From positions 1 to 64,000 of the forward strand of contig JBCCTU010000010.1 in assembly GCA_039198065.1 (NCBI GenBank): a stretch of 64,000 bases of DNA, in the 5' to 3' direction. The notes under the pieces were generated by a model that worked only from the letters and a program-made list of their open reading frames with translations, did no database searches and had not been told where the DNA came from. This DNA is from CALHVX01 sp039198065. GTDB lineage: Bacteria > Pseudomonadota > Gammaproteobacteria > Pseudomonadales > Azotimanducaceae. A program made the position numbers and the translations under genes. Positions 1 through 6,915 of the stretch are shown piece by piece (position 1 is the stretch's first letter; each line of letters begins with the position of its first letter).

Positions 1-98
1 CGTGCTTTCTGTTGAGGTTGAAGCTCTGAATGTCCTCGATGGCGAACTCAGATGCTCTTGGTGTTTTGAGGGCCAGTGAATTTGCTTTGACGCCTAAC
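1..98 (-). other. Partial third gene cassette (start only)
   Basis: Reading leftwards from the attC core GTTAGGCG at 98-91, this is the beginning of a cassette truncated by the window edge. It is clearly related to the beginning of cassette 1 (800-702): both start GTTAGGCGTCAAAGCA and share blocks GTTCGCCAT and CTCAACAGAAAGCAC. Translated in the same frame, both give LGVKAxSL...FAI...LNRKH, so a related peptide seems to be encoded. The rest of the cassette is outside the window. Confidence 0.6.
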
Positions 99-190
99 TA
101 CCGAGCTGAGCGGCACTTGACGGCGGATGACCGAAGCGGAAGCGAAGGGAGACCGCGGTCAAGATGTCCGCTCCAGCTCCACGTTAGGCG
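91..190 (-). repeat. attC recombination site (second in array)
   Basis: This is a 100-bp imperfect palindrome bounded by CGCCTAAC (91-98) and GTTAGGCG (183-190), the inverse-core and core boxes of an attC site. Inner arms pair as GAGCTGAGCGG with GAGCTGGAGCGG, leaving one extrahelical G, and a second stem pairs CTTGACGGCGG with CCGCGGTCAAG. The single-stranded form would fold into the long hairpin used by integron integrases. It is 96% identical to the site at 439-538; the four differences are all transitions. It terminates the cassette carrying the gene at 192-431. Confidence 0.92.
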
Positions 191-191
191 A

Positions 192-431
192 TTACGACTC
201 ATCGACGCTCCGCCTCCTGGTCGTTGTGATCACCTGTTGATTCTGTTGAACCGCAGCGCTAAAGCAAGGATCAATTATGTATATCGCGCTGCGAAAGTCG
301 GTAGAGCACTCGTCTGGCTCAAAGCTAACGTCAACAAGAGACGATAAGCAAAGAAAGGCCGCCAGGATGCTTACTAAAGCTATGGCTGCACTCGCAAAGA
401 ATCGAAGGACCTTTCTGGTACTTGTATTCAT
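192..431 (-). CDS. Integron cassette protein, small membrane protein (79 aa)
   Basis: I do not recognise a family. The ATG at 431 lies 8 bases inside the cassette after the attC core, and the TAA stop (194-192) is one base before the next attC, the compact packing expected of a genuine cassette gene. A longer reading frame starts at 464 but inside the attC, so I prefer 431. The protein begins MNTSTRKVLRF, followed by one hydrophobic segment at about residues 10-28 and a polar tail with two cysteines (about residues 42 and 57). That suggests a single-pass or lipid-free exported small protein. Its base composition is less GC-rich than the chromosomal genes downstream, as is usual for cassettes. 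Function unknown. Confidence 0.7.
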   Translation of the reverse strand: MNTSTRKVLRFFASAAIALVSILAAFLCLSSLVDVSFEPDECSTDFRSAIYIIDPCFSAAVQQNQQVITTTRRRSVDES

Positions 432-438
432 CTGTAGT

Positions 439-538
439 CGCCTAACTACCGAGCTGAGCGGCACTTGACGGCGGGCGACCGGAGCGGAAGCGAAGGGAGG
501 CCGCGGTCAAGATGTCCGCTCCAGCTCCACGTTAGGCG
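439..538 (-). repeat. attC recombination site (first in array)
   Basis: This is a 100-bp palindromic site with CGCCTAAC at 439-446 and GTTAGGCG at 531-538, built exactly like the site at 91-190. It closes the first cassette and its left core marks the start of the second cassette. The extrahelical G is on the right arm, giving a leftward cassette orientation that agrees with the integrase position. Confidence 0.92.
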
Positions 539-649
539 GCAGGTTTGGGTCCAACAGTCGGTATGGACCAAGTTAGCGTTCATTAGATATGGCGTTTCTT
601 GCCAATCAGGCATTTCTTGGGCTCAGAATGTCCTGGGTCGAAGGCATGT

Positions 650-874
650 TCAAGCTCTCTTCCTGACTACGGGGACGGACTTCCGCCACTGAATCATCCT
701 GTTGTGCTTTCTGTTGAGGGTGACGCTCCCATTGCACTTGATGGCGAACATTGAGTTTTTCCGTGTTCTGAATATCAGTGATCGTGCTTTGACGCCTAAC
801 AACTTACTAGGTTGAGAAGCGGGTTGATACTGCGCGTGTGAGTCATCTCGTACCACCCGGATGGTTGATCTCAT
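650..874 (-). CDS. Possible reading frame crossing attI into cassette 1
   Basis: This is a weak candidate. An open frame of 74 codons starts at ATG 874 on the attI side and runs through the attI/cassette junction (800-793) into cassette 1. The part after the junction (LGVKARSL...MFAIK...LNRKH) is conserved as amino acids in the partial cassette at 1-98, which is the only reason to think it is translated. An internal ATG at 751 would give 33 residues. It ends 112 bases before the attC, unlike the neat fit of the next cassette gene. No known domain. Confidence 0.25.
   Translation of the reverse strand: MRSTIRVVRDDSHAQYQPASQPSKLLGVKARSLIFRTRKNSMFAIKCNGSVTLNRKHNRMIQWRKSVPVVRKRA
793..870 (-). other. 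attI: Candidate attI site
   Basis: Leftward reading gives ...CCTAGTAAGTTGTTAGGCG ending at 793, a simple core site (GTTAGGC) with a CCTA/TTAGG inverted flank, located between the integrase start and the first cassette and with no attC partner arm to its right. Position and core sequence fit attI. The right-hand limit is a guess because attI sites share little sequence. Confidence 0.5.
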
Positions 875-923
875 TCAACTATATCAGTGATTTAGCACAC
901 GGATTTCCTTTGTGTGCAGCCAA

Positions 924-953
924 TCTGTACTCGCTCAGGCGCGCCATTTGCAA
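924..953 (-). promoter_or_regulatory. Candidate cassette promoter (Pc)
   Basis: Reading leftwards there is TTGCAA (953-948), an 18-base spacer and TACAGA (929-924), resembling a sigma-70 promoter pointing into the array about 125 bases before the attI core. Placement between the integrase and attI matches Pc promoters of other integrons. I saw no convincing LexA box upstream of the integrase. Confidence 0.3.
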
Positions 954-1075
954 CCTCATTGGAACGGAGAGTTTCTTTGGATCAGTGCGTTGGGTGGTAA
1001 CTCGGTAGGAAAAGGAGCGTTGCTGGCGCTGGATATCGTGTTGTTCGCTGTTGAACTTAGGTCTCCGCCAGCCTG

Positions 1076-2110
1076 GTGACGGATGAGAAGCCTCAACCAC
1101 GCCTTCTTGATCAGGTGCGTGAGGCGATCCGTGTACGGCATTACAGCCTGCGGACGGAGCGTGCGTACGTGGGTTGGGTGCGTCGGTACGTTCAGTTTCA
1201 TCGGTTGCGACACCCGTCGGAGATGGGAAGTCGCGAGGTCTCGCAGTTCTTGTCCTACCTGGCCGTGCGTAAGTCGGTGTCGGCGTCGACTCAGAATCAG
1301 GCGCTGAATGCGCTGTTGTTTCTGTATCGGGAGGTGTTGCGGCAGCCCGTCGATATCTTGGATAACACCGTCCGGGCCAAGCTGCCGCAGCGGTTGCCCG
1401 TGGTGCTGTCCGAGGCTGAGGTTGGATCGATTCTTCGGTTCTTGACCGGTGAGCAGTGGCTCATGGTGGGGCTGATGTACGGCTCTGGCCTGCGGCTACT
1501 TGAATGCGTTCGTTTGCGGGTGAAGGACGTCGATTTTGAGTATCACTGCATTACGGTTCGCAACGGGAAGGGCGGTAAAGACCGAGTAGTCACGCTCGCG
1601 CGCCCGTTGGAGGAGCCGTTGCGGCGGCATCTAGCGGCGGTGCGCACGGTCTATGAGCGGGATCGGGCCGATGGGGTGCCCGGGGTGTGGCTGCCGGGTG
1701 CGCTGGCCCGCAAGTTTCCGTCGGCTCCGCGGGACTGGGCTTGGCATTGGGTATTTCCGTCCGCGCGGCTAAGCGTGGATCCGCGGGCGGAGCCGCCTGT
1801 CTACCGCCGTCACCACTACAACGAAAAGACGATGCAGCGTGCGGTTCGTGAGGCGGTGCGCCGCGCCGAGGTTCCCAAGAAGGTGACCTGTCATACCTTC
1901 CGCCACTGCTTTGCTACGCACTTGCTGGCGTCCGGGGCGGACATCCGCACGGTTCAGGAGCAGCTCGGCCATACAGATGTTCGGACGACGCAGATCTACA
2001 CGCATTTGTTGGGTCGTGGGGCGAACGCGGTCGTTTCTCCCCTGGAGCGCATGAGCGCGTTTGCGTTGCTCGGTGGCGATCCTGAGCCGCCGCCCGAAAT
2101 CGACCGATGA
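1076..2110 (+). CDS. intI: Integron integrase IntI
   Basis: A site-specific tyrosine recombinase that inserts and excises cassettes at attI/attC. At 344 aa it has the N-terminal SAM-like domain (residues about 10-90) and a catalytic domain with R140 (SGLRLLE), H273 and R276 (HTFRHCF), H299 (GHT) and Y308 (TQIYTH). The integron-specific insertion absent from XerC/D is present at about residues 212-230 (RKFPSAPRDW...WVFPS). The start used is GTG 1076, which gives the expected N-terminus (LLDQVREAIRVRHYS). It diverges from the cassette array. All catalytic residues are intact, so the enzyme should be active. Its 3' end runs into a truncated hicA, showing where the integron joins older sequence. 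Confidence 0.95.
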   Translation: MTDEKPQPRLLDQVREAIRVRHYSLRTERAYVGWVRRYVQFHRLRHPSEMGSREVSQFLSYLAVRKSVSASTQNQALNALLFLYREVLRQPVDILDNTVRAKLPQRLPVVLSEAEVGSILRFLTGEQWLMVGLMYGSGLRLLECVRLRVKDVDFEYHCITVRNGKGGKDRVVTLARPLEEPLRRHLAAVRTVYERDRADGVPGVWLPGALARKFPSAPRDWAWHWVFPSARLSVDPRAEPPVYRRHHYNEKTMQRAVREAVRRAEVPKKVTCHTFRHCFATHLLASGADIRTVQEQLGHTDVRTTQIYTHLLGRGANAVVSPLERMSAFALLGGDPEPPPEIDR

Positions 2111-2207
2111 AGGTGCGGTTACGATCGCAGGAAAGCTGAGCTTAGATCTCCCCAAAGGCACACAGAAGAGTATTCTCAAGCAGGCGGGCTTGGAGAGCGG
2201 TCCATGA
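2109..2207 (+). pseudogene. hicA toxin remnant (3' end only)
   Basis: A frame with no start of its own encodes VTIAGKLSLDLPKGTQKSI and then LKQAGL, the typical C-terminal end of HicA/YcfA mRNA interferases. The TGA at 2205-2207 overlaps the hicB ATG at 2204 (ATGA), the usual hicA-hicB coupling. The N-terminal half, including the catalytic histidine region, is missing; the frame merges directly into the end of intI. This looks like a toxin gene decapitated at the integron boundary. Confidence 0.6.
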
Positions 2208-2419
2208 AGTATCTGGCAGTTATCGAGCGAACGGAATCGTCTTGGGGCGCACATGTGCCTGACCTGCCTGGCTGTGTCGCGGTTGGCGAGAGTCGTGAAG
2301 AGGTTGAGGCGCTTATCAAGCGTGCGATTGAGTTGCACATCGATGACCTGAGGCGTCGATCGCAGCCCATTCCACTACCGACAACCGACGGCACTTATAT
2401 TGAAGCGTACGTCGCGTGA
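2204..2419 (+). CDS. hicB: HicB-family antitoxin
   Basis: 71 aa with the HicB fold: MKYLAVIERTESSWGAHVPD, then LPGCVAVGESREEVEALIKRAIELH. This partial RNase H-like domain binds and neutralises HicA. No C-terminal DNA-binding extension is present, as in the short HicB class. It starts at ATG 2204 overlapping the hicA remnant stop. With the toxin truncated, this is probably an orphan antitoxin; it could still act against a related HicA elsewhere. An intrinsic terminator overlaps its stop codon. Confidence 0.85.
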   Translation: MKYLAVIERTESSWGAHVPDLPGCVAVGESREEVEALIKRAIELHIDDLRRRSQPIPLPTTDGTYIEAYVA

Positions 2420-2430
2420 CGTTTTTTTTT
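2409..2430 (+). terminator. Intrinsic terminator after hicB
   Basis: ACGTC (2409-2413), loop GCGT, GACGT (2418-2422) followed immediately by a run of nine T. The short stem overlaps the hicB stop codon. It would end rightward transcription from intI/hicB. Confidence 0.6.
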
Positions 2431-2516
2431 GCCTTCCCCCTCGCCCCACCCACAATGCAAGGTCAAGCGGAGCCTCAGGTAGCCGGTAACCCGGCTTACT
2501 ACTCGCGTCGCCTCGC

Positions 2517-3272
2517 TTACGCGAGGCTCTCGAGCGATGGCACACCGCGGGCGTCATCGCTGTCAGCTTTTTGGCTGGCGCGCAGTGCCTGATAGCTGGC
2601 TCGGCGCGTTCGCAGCAGCGCAAACCCCGCTAAGCCGATGCCGAGCAGCGCCATTACGCCCGGTTCCGGGACGGCGGCCAGGTGCTGACTGAAGTTGTCG
2701 GCCGTGAAGTTGCGGAACTCGCCGTCGTCGAAGCTGAAGCGCACGCTTGTCTCGCCGGCGCAGCAACCTTCAAAGCCAATCCAGCTCAGCGCATAGGCGC
2801 CGGGGTCGAGGGTCAGCTCGGTGATGAAGACGTCGCCATGATTCCAGTTGCGCGCCCACCAAACGTCGTCGCTGCGCAGGTCAAACAGGGACTGAACACC
2901 TGAGCTCAGGTCCGTCAGGACCACGCCGCCACCGCGGCCCCAGTCGGCGCCGGTTTGAAAGCGGTAGTCGCCGCCGTCGCCGAGCATGAACGCGCTTGTG
3001 AGCATCAGCGAGTAGTCGCGCTGGTTGATGCCGCACGTTTGTCGTGGGCCTACGCTTACGAACCCATCGGTGTTGGCGCTGCACACTGCTGTACCGGCGT
3101 TGTGGGCGGCGAAGAGATCAGCGGCGGATTCTGTGCCATCCACTTGGTAGTCCGTGCCGGTAACGCTGACATCGAACGTGATCAACGCCGCGCTGGCTGC
3201 GGCGCTTAGGTTCAGGGCGGCTATGGCAACGGTTGTTGCGACTAGCGTTCGGATGTTTGTTTGTTTCGTCAT
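2517..3272 (-). CDS. PEP-CTERM sorting domain protein with C-terminal extension
   Basis: An exported protein of 251 aa. It has a signal peptide at residues 1-28 (ending AASAA), a secreted domain with a CCAG motif (FEGCCAGE, about residue 167) resembling CCxG-type PEP-CTERM proteins, and at about 201-224 the exosortase signal: VPEP, a hydrophobic stretch, then RTRR. Proteins with this tag are processed by exosortase and usually linked to exopolysaccharide export. Unusually, a 27-residue polar tail follows the arginine cluster (ASYQALRASQKADSDD...), where the tag normally ends the protein. Exosortase is not in the window. The molecular function of the secreted part is unknown. Confidence 0.85.
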   Translation of the reverse strand: MTKQTNIRTLVATTVAIAALNLSAAASAALITFDVSVTGTDYQVDGTESAADLFAAHNAGTAVCSANTDGFVSVGPRQTCGINQRDYSLMLTSAFMLGDGGDYRFQTGADWGRGGGVVLTDLSSGVQSLFDLRSDDVWWARNWNHGDVFITELTLDPGAYALSWIGFEGCCAGETSVRFSFDDGEFRNFTADNFSQHLAAVPEPGVMALLGIGLAGFALLRTRRASYQALRASQKADSDDARGVPSLESLA

Positions 3273-3551
3273 CTCTGTTCTGCCACGACTTCGTTTCTGT
3301 GGATGCGCGGCATTGTAGTCACCCGATACCCGCCAAAGGTTCGCGTATGTAGTCGATTTACAAAGACTTTTCGGAAACTATGAGGTGGTTCCGGACGGCT
3401 GCGTCAGGGGCCTGACGCAGTGCGGCAGCTGTTGCCGTCAGAGGGCTGACATCGCCGTTTTCGGCGCCAATGCGTTGACGCCGTTGTTGCGCTTAGGCGT
3501 GTCCTCGGGAACCAAGAGCGACAGTTTTTTGACGTTGTTCTACGTCAGCCT
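3273..3551. other. Non-coding stretch upstream of the PEP-CTERM gene
   Basis: About 280 bases between the PEP-CTERM start and the tandem repeat. It presumably holds the leftward promoter for the PEP-CTERM gene (the region at 3330-3365 is A/T rich). GC-rich inverted segments (GGCCTGACGCAGTGC and similar) are visible, but no convincing terminator or RNA gene. Frames here look like noise. Confidence 0.4.
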
Positions 3552-3648
3552 TTGCTCGAGACAAAACGTGCTCGAGACAAAACGTGCTCAAGACAAAACG
3601 TGCTCAGGACAAAACGTGCTCGAGATAAAACGTTGCTTGAGACTAAAA
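3552..3648. repeat. 16-bp tandem repeat, six copies
   Basis: Consensus GTGCTCGAGACAAAAC: copies at 3552-3567, 3568-3583, 3584-3599, 3600-3615, 3616-3631 and a degenerate sixth at 3632-3648 that covers the ilvD stop codon. Most copies contain a CTCGAG palindrome. The copies differ at one or two positions, chiefly within the CTCGAG core. Confidence 0.85.
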
Positions 3649-5334
3649 GGCGTCCGTCACGGCGCCCTGACTTGCAGTGGCCACCAGTCGTGCGTACTTG
3701 GCGAGGGTGCCGCGTTCGGCGTAGGGCGCCGGTTGGGTCCAGGCCGCTTTGCGCGTTGCCAGCGTGTCGTCACCGACATGCAGCGTGATGGTTTTGCCTT
3801 CAGCGTCGACGGTGATGCGGTCGCCGTCTTCAACGAGCGCGATCGGGCCGCCATCAAAGGCTTCCGGGGTGACATGGCCGATGACGAAGCCGTGGCTGCC
3901 GCCGCTGAAGCGGCCGTCGGTAATCATAGCGACCTGGTCCGAGAGGCCGCGGCCCATGATGGCGCTCGTGGGTGAGAGCATCTCGCGCATGCCCGGTCCG
4001 CCGCGCGGGCCCTCGTAGCGCACGATGACGACGTCGCCGGCGACGACGGTACTGTCCATGATCGCGGCCATGGCCGCTTCTTCGCCGCCATAGCAGCGCG
4101 CGGTGCCGGTAAAGGTGAGGCCTTCGTTGCCGGTGATTTTGGCGACGGCGCCTTCCGGTGCGAGGTTGCCGTGCAGAATCACCAGGTGGCTGTCCTTCTT
4201 TATAGGGTTCGACAGCGGTCGGATGATCTTCTGATCGGCCGGGTAGGGCGCGACAGCGGCGAGGTTCTCCGCCAGCGTGTTGCCCGTGACCGTCAGGCAG
4301 TCGCCGTGCAGTAGGCCTTCCGCCAGCAGCGTTTTCATGAGCGGCTGAATGCCACCGATCTGAATCAGCTCGCTCATGGCGTACTGGCCCGCAGGGCGCA
4401 TGTCGGCGAGGACCGGTACGCGCGCGCCGATGCGGGTGAAGTCATCGAGGGTCAGGGGAATGCGGGCCGCATGGGCGATGGCGAGCAGATGCAGCACGGC
4501 GTTGGTTGAACCTTCCAGCGCGATGACCGTGGTGATGGCGTTTTCAAACGACTCCTTCGACAGGATGTCACTCGGCTTGATGCCGCGTTCAATGAGATGG
4601 GCAACGGCGGCGCCGGCGCGGAAGCTGTCGTCGCGCTTGGCGTCACTGATGGCGTCCTGCGCGGAGCTGTTTGGCAGCGACAGGCCCAGCGCTTCGATGG
4701 CGCTCGCCATGGTGTTGGCGGTGTACATGCCGCCGCAGGAGCCGGGGCCTGGGATCGCCGTGCTTTCAACGTCTTTGAGTTCGACCGCATCGATGCGCCC
4801 GGCTGCGTGAGCGCCAACAGCTTCGAAGACGCTGATGATGTCGCGGCGCTCCTTGCCCGGCTGAATCGTGCCGCCGTAGACGAACACGGCGGGGCGATCC
4901 ATGCGGGCGATGGCCATAGCGCAGCCGGGCATGTTCTTGTCGCAGCCGCCGATGGCGACGAAGCCGTCGAAGCCCTGGGCGCCGACAACCGTTTCGATGG
5001 AGTCGGCGATGACCTCACGGCTGACGAGCGAGTAGCGCATGCCCGGGGTGCCCATGGAGATGCCGTCGCTGACCGTGATGGTGTTGAACAGCACGCTCTT
5101 AGCACCGGCGTCGTCGACGCCTTTGGCGGCGGCGTCAGCCAGCTCATTAATGTGCATGTTGCATGGCGTGAGCATCGCCCAGGTCGAGGCGATGCCGATC
5201 TGTGGTTTGTTGAAGTCCTCGTCTTTGAAGCCCACGGGGTAGAGCATGGCCCGGCTCGGCGCCTGTTCCACGCCGTCGACGATCAGCGAGGAATAGGGGC
5301 GTTTGTTGTCCGGGGTGTCGTTATCCGTGCTCAT
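3643..5334 (-). CDS. ilvD: Dihydroxy-acid dehydratase
   Basis: Converts 2,3-dihydroxy-isovalerate or -methylvalerate to the 2-keto acids, the step before the aminotransferase IlvE (12.7 kb here) in valine/isoleucine synthesis. It has 563 aa, the shorter IlvD class rather than the approximately 616-aa E. coli form. The iron-sulfur cysteines are visible at C58 (TPCNMH), C131 (GGCDKNMPG) and C200 (GSCGGMYTANTM), and the N-terminus reads RPYSSLIVDGVEQAPSRAM. The start is ATG 5334. The stop overlaps the last unit of a tandem repeat. It stands alone, 100 bases from the end of argA on the same strand. Confidence 0.96.
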   Translation of the reverse strand: MSTDNDTPDNKRPYSSLIVDGVEQAPSRAMLYPVGFKDEDFNKPQIGIASTWAMLTPCNMHINELADAAAKGVDDAGAKSVLFNTITVSDGISMGTPGMRYSLVSREVIADSIETVVGAQGFDGFVAIGGCDKNMPGCAMAIARMDRPAVFVYGGTIQPGKERRDIISVFEAVGAHAAGRIDAVELKDVESTAIPGPGSCGGMYTANTMASAIEALGLSLPNSSAQDAISDAKRDDSFRAGAAVAHLIERGIKPSDILSKESFENAITTVIALEGSTNAVLHLLAIAHAARIPLTLDDFTRIGARVPVLADMRPAGQYAMSELIQIGGIQPLMKTLLAEGLLHGDCLTVTGNTLAENLAAVAPYPADQKIIRPLSNPIKKDSHLVILHGNLAPEGAVAKITGNEGLTFTGTARCYGGEEAAMAAIMDSTVVAGDVVIVRYEGPRGGPGMREMLSPTSAIMGRGLSDQVAMITDGRFSGGSHGFVIGHVTPEAFDGGPIALVEDGDRITVDAEGKTITLHVGDDTLATRKAAWTQPAPYAERGTLAKYARLVATASQGAVTDAF

Positions 5335-5434
5335 GCGGGTGTGTGTGTTCCTTTGCTTTCGTCTGTTGTTGCTTTTGTTGTTTTTTTACTTGTTTTGCTT
5401 CTGTTGCTTTACGTGCCGCTCGGCGACGGCTGCC

Positions 5435-6754
5435 TTAAGCCAGTACTTTCGCGAGTACCGTTGAGTTGCGCTGATAGTTGTAAAGCGCCTGCTTTTCTGC
5501 CGGCAGCGCCGCCGCGGGCATTCTTTCAAAGCCGCGTTCGGTGAACCAGTCCTGGGCCTGGGTCGTCAGCACGAACAGCTGTCGGTGGCCGTCCGTTCTG
5601 GCCTGTCGTTCGGCCTCGGCGAGCAGTCGCTCGCCAATGCGATACCCCTGACCGCGGTAGTTCGGGTGGCTAGCGACGCACGCGAGCTCCGCGCAGCCGT
5701 CGGCGTCGAAGGGATAGAGTGCGGCGCAGCCGACGATGACGCCGTCGAGCACGGCAACAAAGAATCGATCGATCTCTGCTTCCAGCCGGTCGCGGGCGCG
5801 CCGAACCAGTACGCCGTCGTCTTCCAATGGGCGGATGAGCTCAACGATGCCGGCCAGATCCGCAAGCGTTGCGCCGCGGATCGGTGCGCGCGGTGATGCC
5901 GTGATCTGCGTGCCGGCCCCGCCAGCGGTGAAGAGTTCGGCGAGCAGTGCGCCGTCTTCGGCAAACGACACGACCTGCACGCTGCGCACGCCGCCGCTGA
6001 GCGCAGCATCGGCGGCCTTCAGCCGGCGGGCCGTGTCCTGATCTGCGGCGGCAAGGGCCTGCGCTTCTAAGCTGGCGAGGTCATCGACACTGAGTTGGTT
6101 CGCGCCTTGGCCCTCGGCATCGGTCAGCTGTGATGCGGCCTGCAGCAGGATCAACTTGTCGGCCTCTGTGGCCAGTGCCGTGGCGGCGGCCAGTTCCTCC
6201 GACGGCAGGTTGAACACCTGCCCGGACGGCGAGTAGCCAAGCGGCGACAGCAGCACCAGCGCACCGGCGTTGAGCAGTGTGCGAATGGCGTCGCCGCGCA
6301 CCCGGCGCACCCGGCCCGTGTAGCCGTGATCGATGCCGTCGAGCACGCCGAGCGGGCGGGCGGTGACCAGGTTGCCGGTGACGACGCTGATCTCGGAACC
6401 GTGCAGCGGTGTGTTCGGCAGTCCCGTGGAAAAGGCGGCTTCCAGTCGGCCGCGAAGCTCGCCGCAGAGTCGCTCCAGGAGCGGCAGGTCATCGAGCCCC
6501 GTGATGCGGCGGCCGTTGTGATGCTGGCTGCTTGGGAGCTGCGCATCGAGCTGGGCGCGGGCGCCGTGGACGAGGATCAAGCGTGCGCCGAGGCTGTGAA
6601 GCAGCGCCAGGTCGTGCACGAGGTTCGTGCGATAGGGCGCTTCCAGCGCTTCCCCGGGCAGGTGCAGCACGAAGGTTTTGCCGCGGTGCGCCTTTATGTA
6701 GGGCGTCGAGGCGCGGAACCATTGGGCCCATTGGGGGTAGTCGGAGCGATTCAT
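5435..6754 (-). CDS. argA: N-acetylglutamate synthase
   Basis: Makes N-acetylglutamate from acetyl-CoA and glutamate, the first step of arginine biosynthesis. From ATG 6754 (MNRSDYPQWAQWFR) the protein has 439 aa, as expected for ArgA (about 440). Residues about 15-285 are the amino-acid-kinase-like domain that carries arginine feedback inhibition in this family; about 295-439 is the GNAT domain with the acetyl-CoA loop HPNYRGQGYRIG. A longer open frame to 7057 crosses the intergenic region and is not needed. Downstream, leftward, lies ilvD. Confidence 0.94.
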   Translation of the reverse strand: MNRSDYPQWAQWFRASTPYIKAHRGKTFVLHLPGEALEAPYRTNLVHDLALLHSLGARLILVHGARAQLDAQLPSSQHHNGRRITGLDDLPLLERLCGELRGRLEAAFSTGLPNTPLHGSEISVVTGNLVTARPLGVLDGIDHGYTGRVRRVRGDAIRTLLNAGALVLLSPLGYSPSGQVFNLPSEELAAATALATEADKLILLQAASQLTDAEGQGANQLSVDDLASLEAQALAAADQDTARRLKAADAALSGGVRSVQVVSFAEDGALLAELFTAGGAGTQITASPRAPIRGATLADLAGIVELIRPLEDDGVLVRRARDRLEAEIDRFFVAVLDGVIVGCAALYPFDADGCAELACVASHPNYRGQGYRIGERLLAEAERQARTDGHRQLFVLTTQAQDWFTERGFERMPAAALPAEKQALYNYQRNSTVLAKVLA

Positions 6755-6915
6755 GGGCGGCGGATGGTAGCAGGGCGGCGCCGTGGCGTACCCCACGGGG
6801 GCGCTGTGACGCACCTCTCGTGTCAAGGGAGTTGCCTTGAAAAGGCGGGCGCCCGGGCGTTTACTGCGGTTTGGAGGCGAGGTGCCTCTGTCCCTTACGC
6901 GCGAGTGCAGGACCC

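Larger units (their letters stand above)
1..2110. mobile_element. Chromosomal integron, attI-proximal end (integrase, attI, cassettes)
   Basis: The integron comprises a rightward integrase gene (1076-2110), an attI-like core at 793-800, and at least two leftward cassettes bounded by attC sites at 439-538 and 91-190; the array continues beyond the left edge. This is the standard divergent layout of integrase and array. Orientation is supported by the attC arms: the extra G in the inner box lies on the right-hand arm as written, the expected asymmetry for cassettes read leftwards. The homogeneous attC sites and the lack of any transposase or resistance gene suggest a sedentary chromosomal integron rather than a mobile class 1-type element (inference). 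Confidence 0.88.

Noticed and set aside
30..692. Rightward frames at 30-347 and 465-692 in the cassettes
   Set aside because: Both run through attC sites in the wrong orientation relative to the array; the leftward frame at 192-431 fits the cassette.
1000..1075. LexA box controlling the integrase
   Set aside because: I looked for CTGT-N8-ACAG upstream of the GTG and found none.
3552..3648. CRISPR array
   Set aside because: Units are contiguous 16-mers without spacers; the same is true at 28576-28671.
3385..3975. Rightward open frames through the 16-bp array (3385-3975, 3552-3788)
   Set aside because: They are antisense to ilvD or encode the repeat itself; no start signal or conserved domain.
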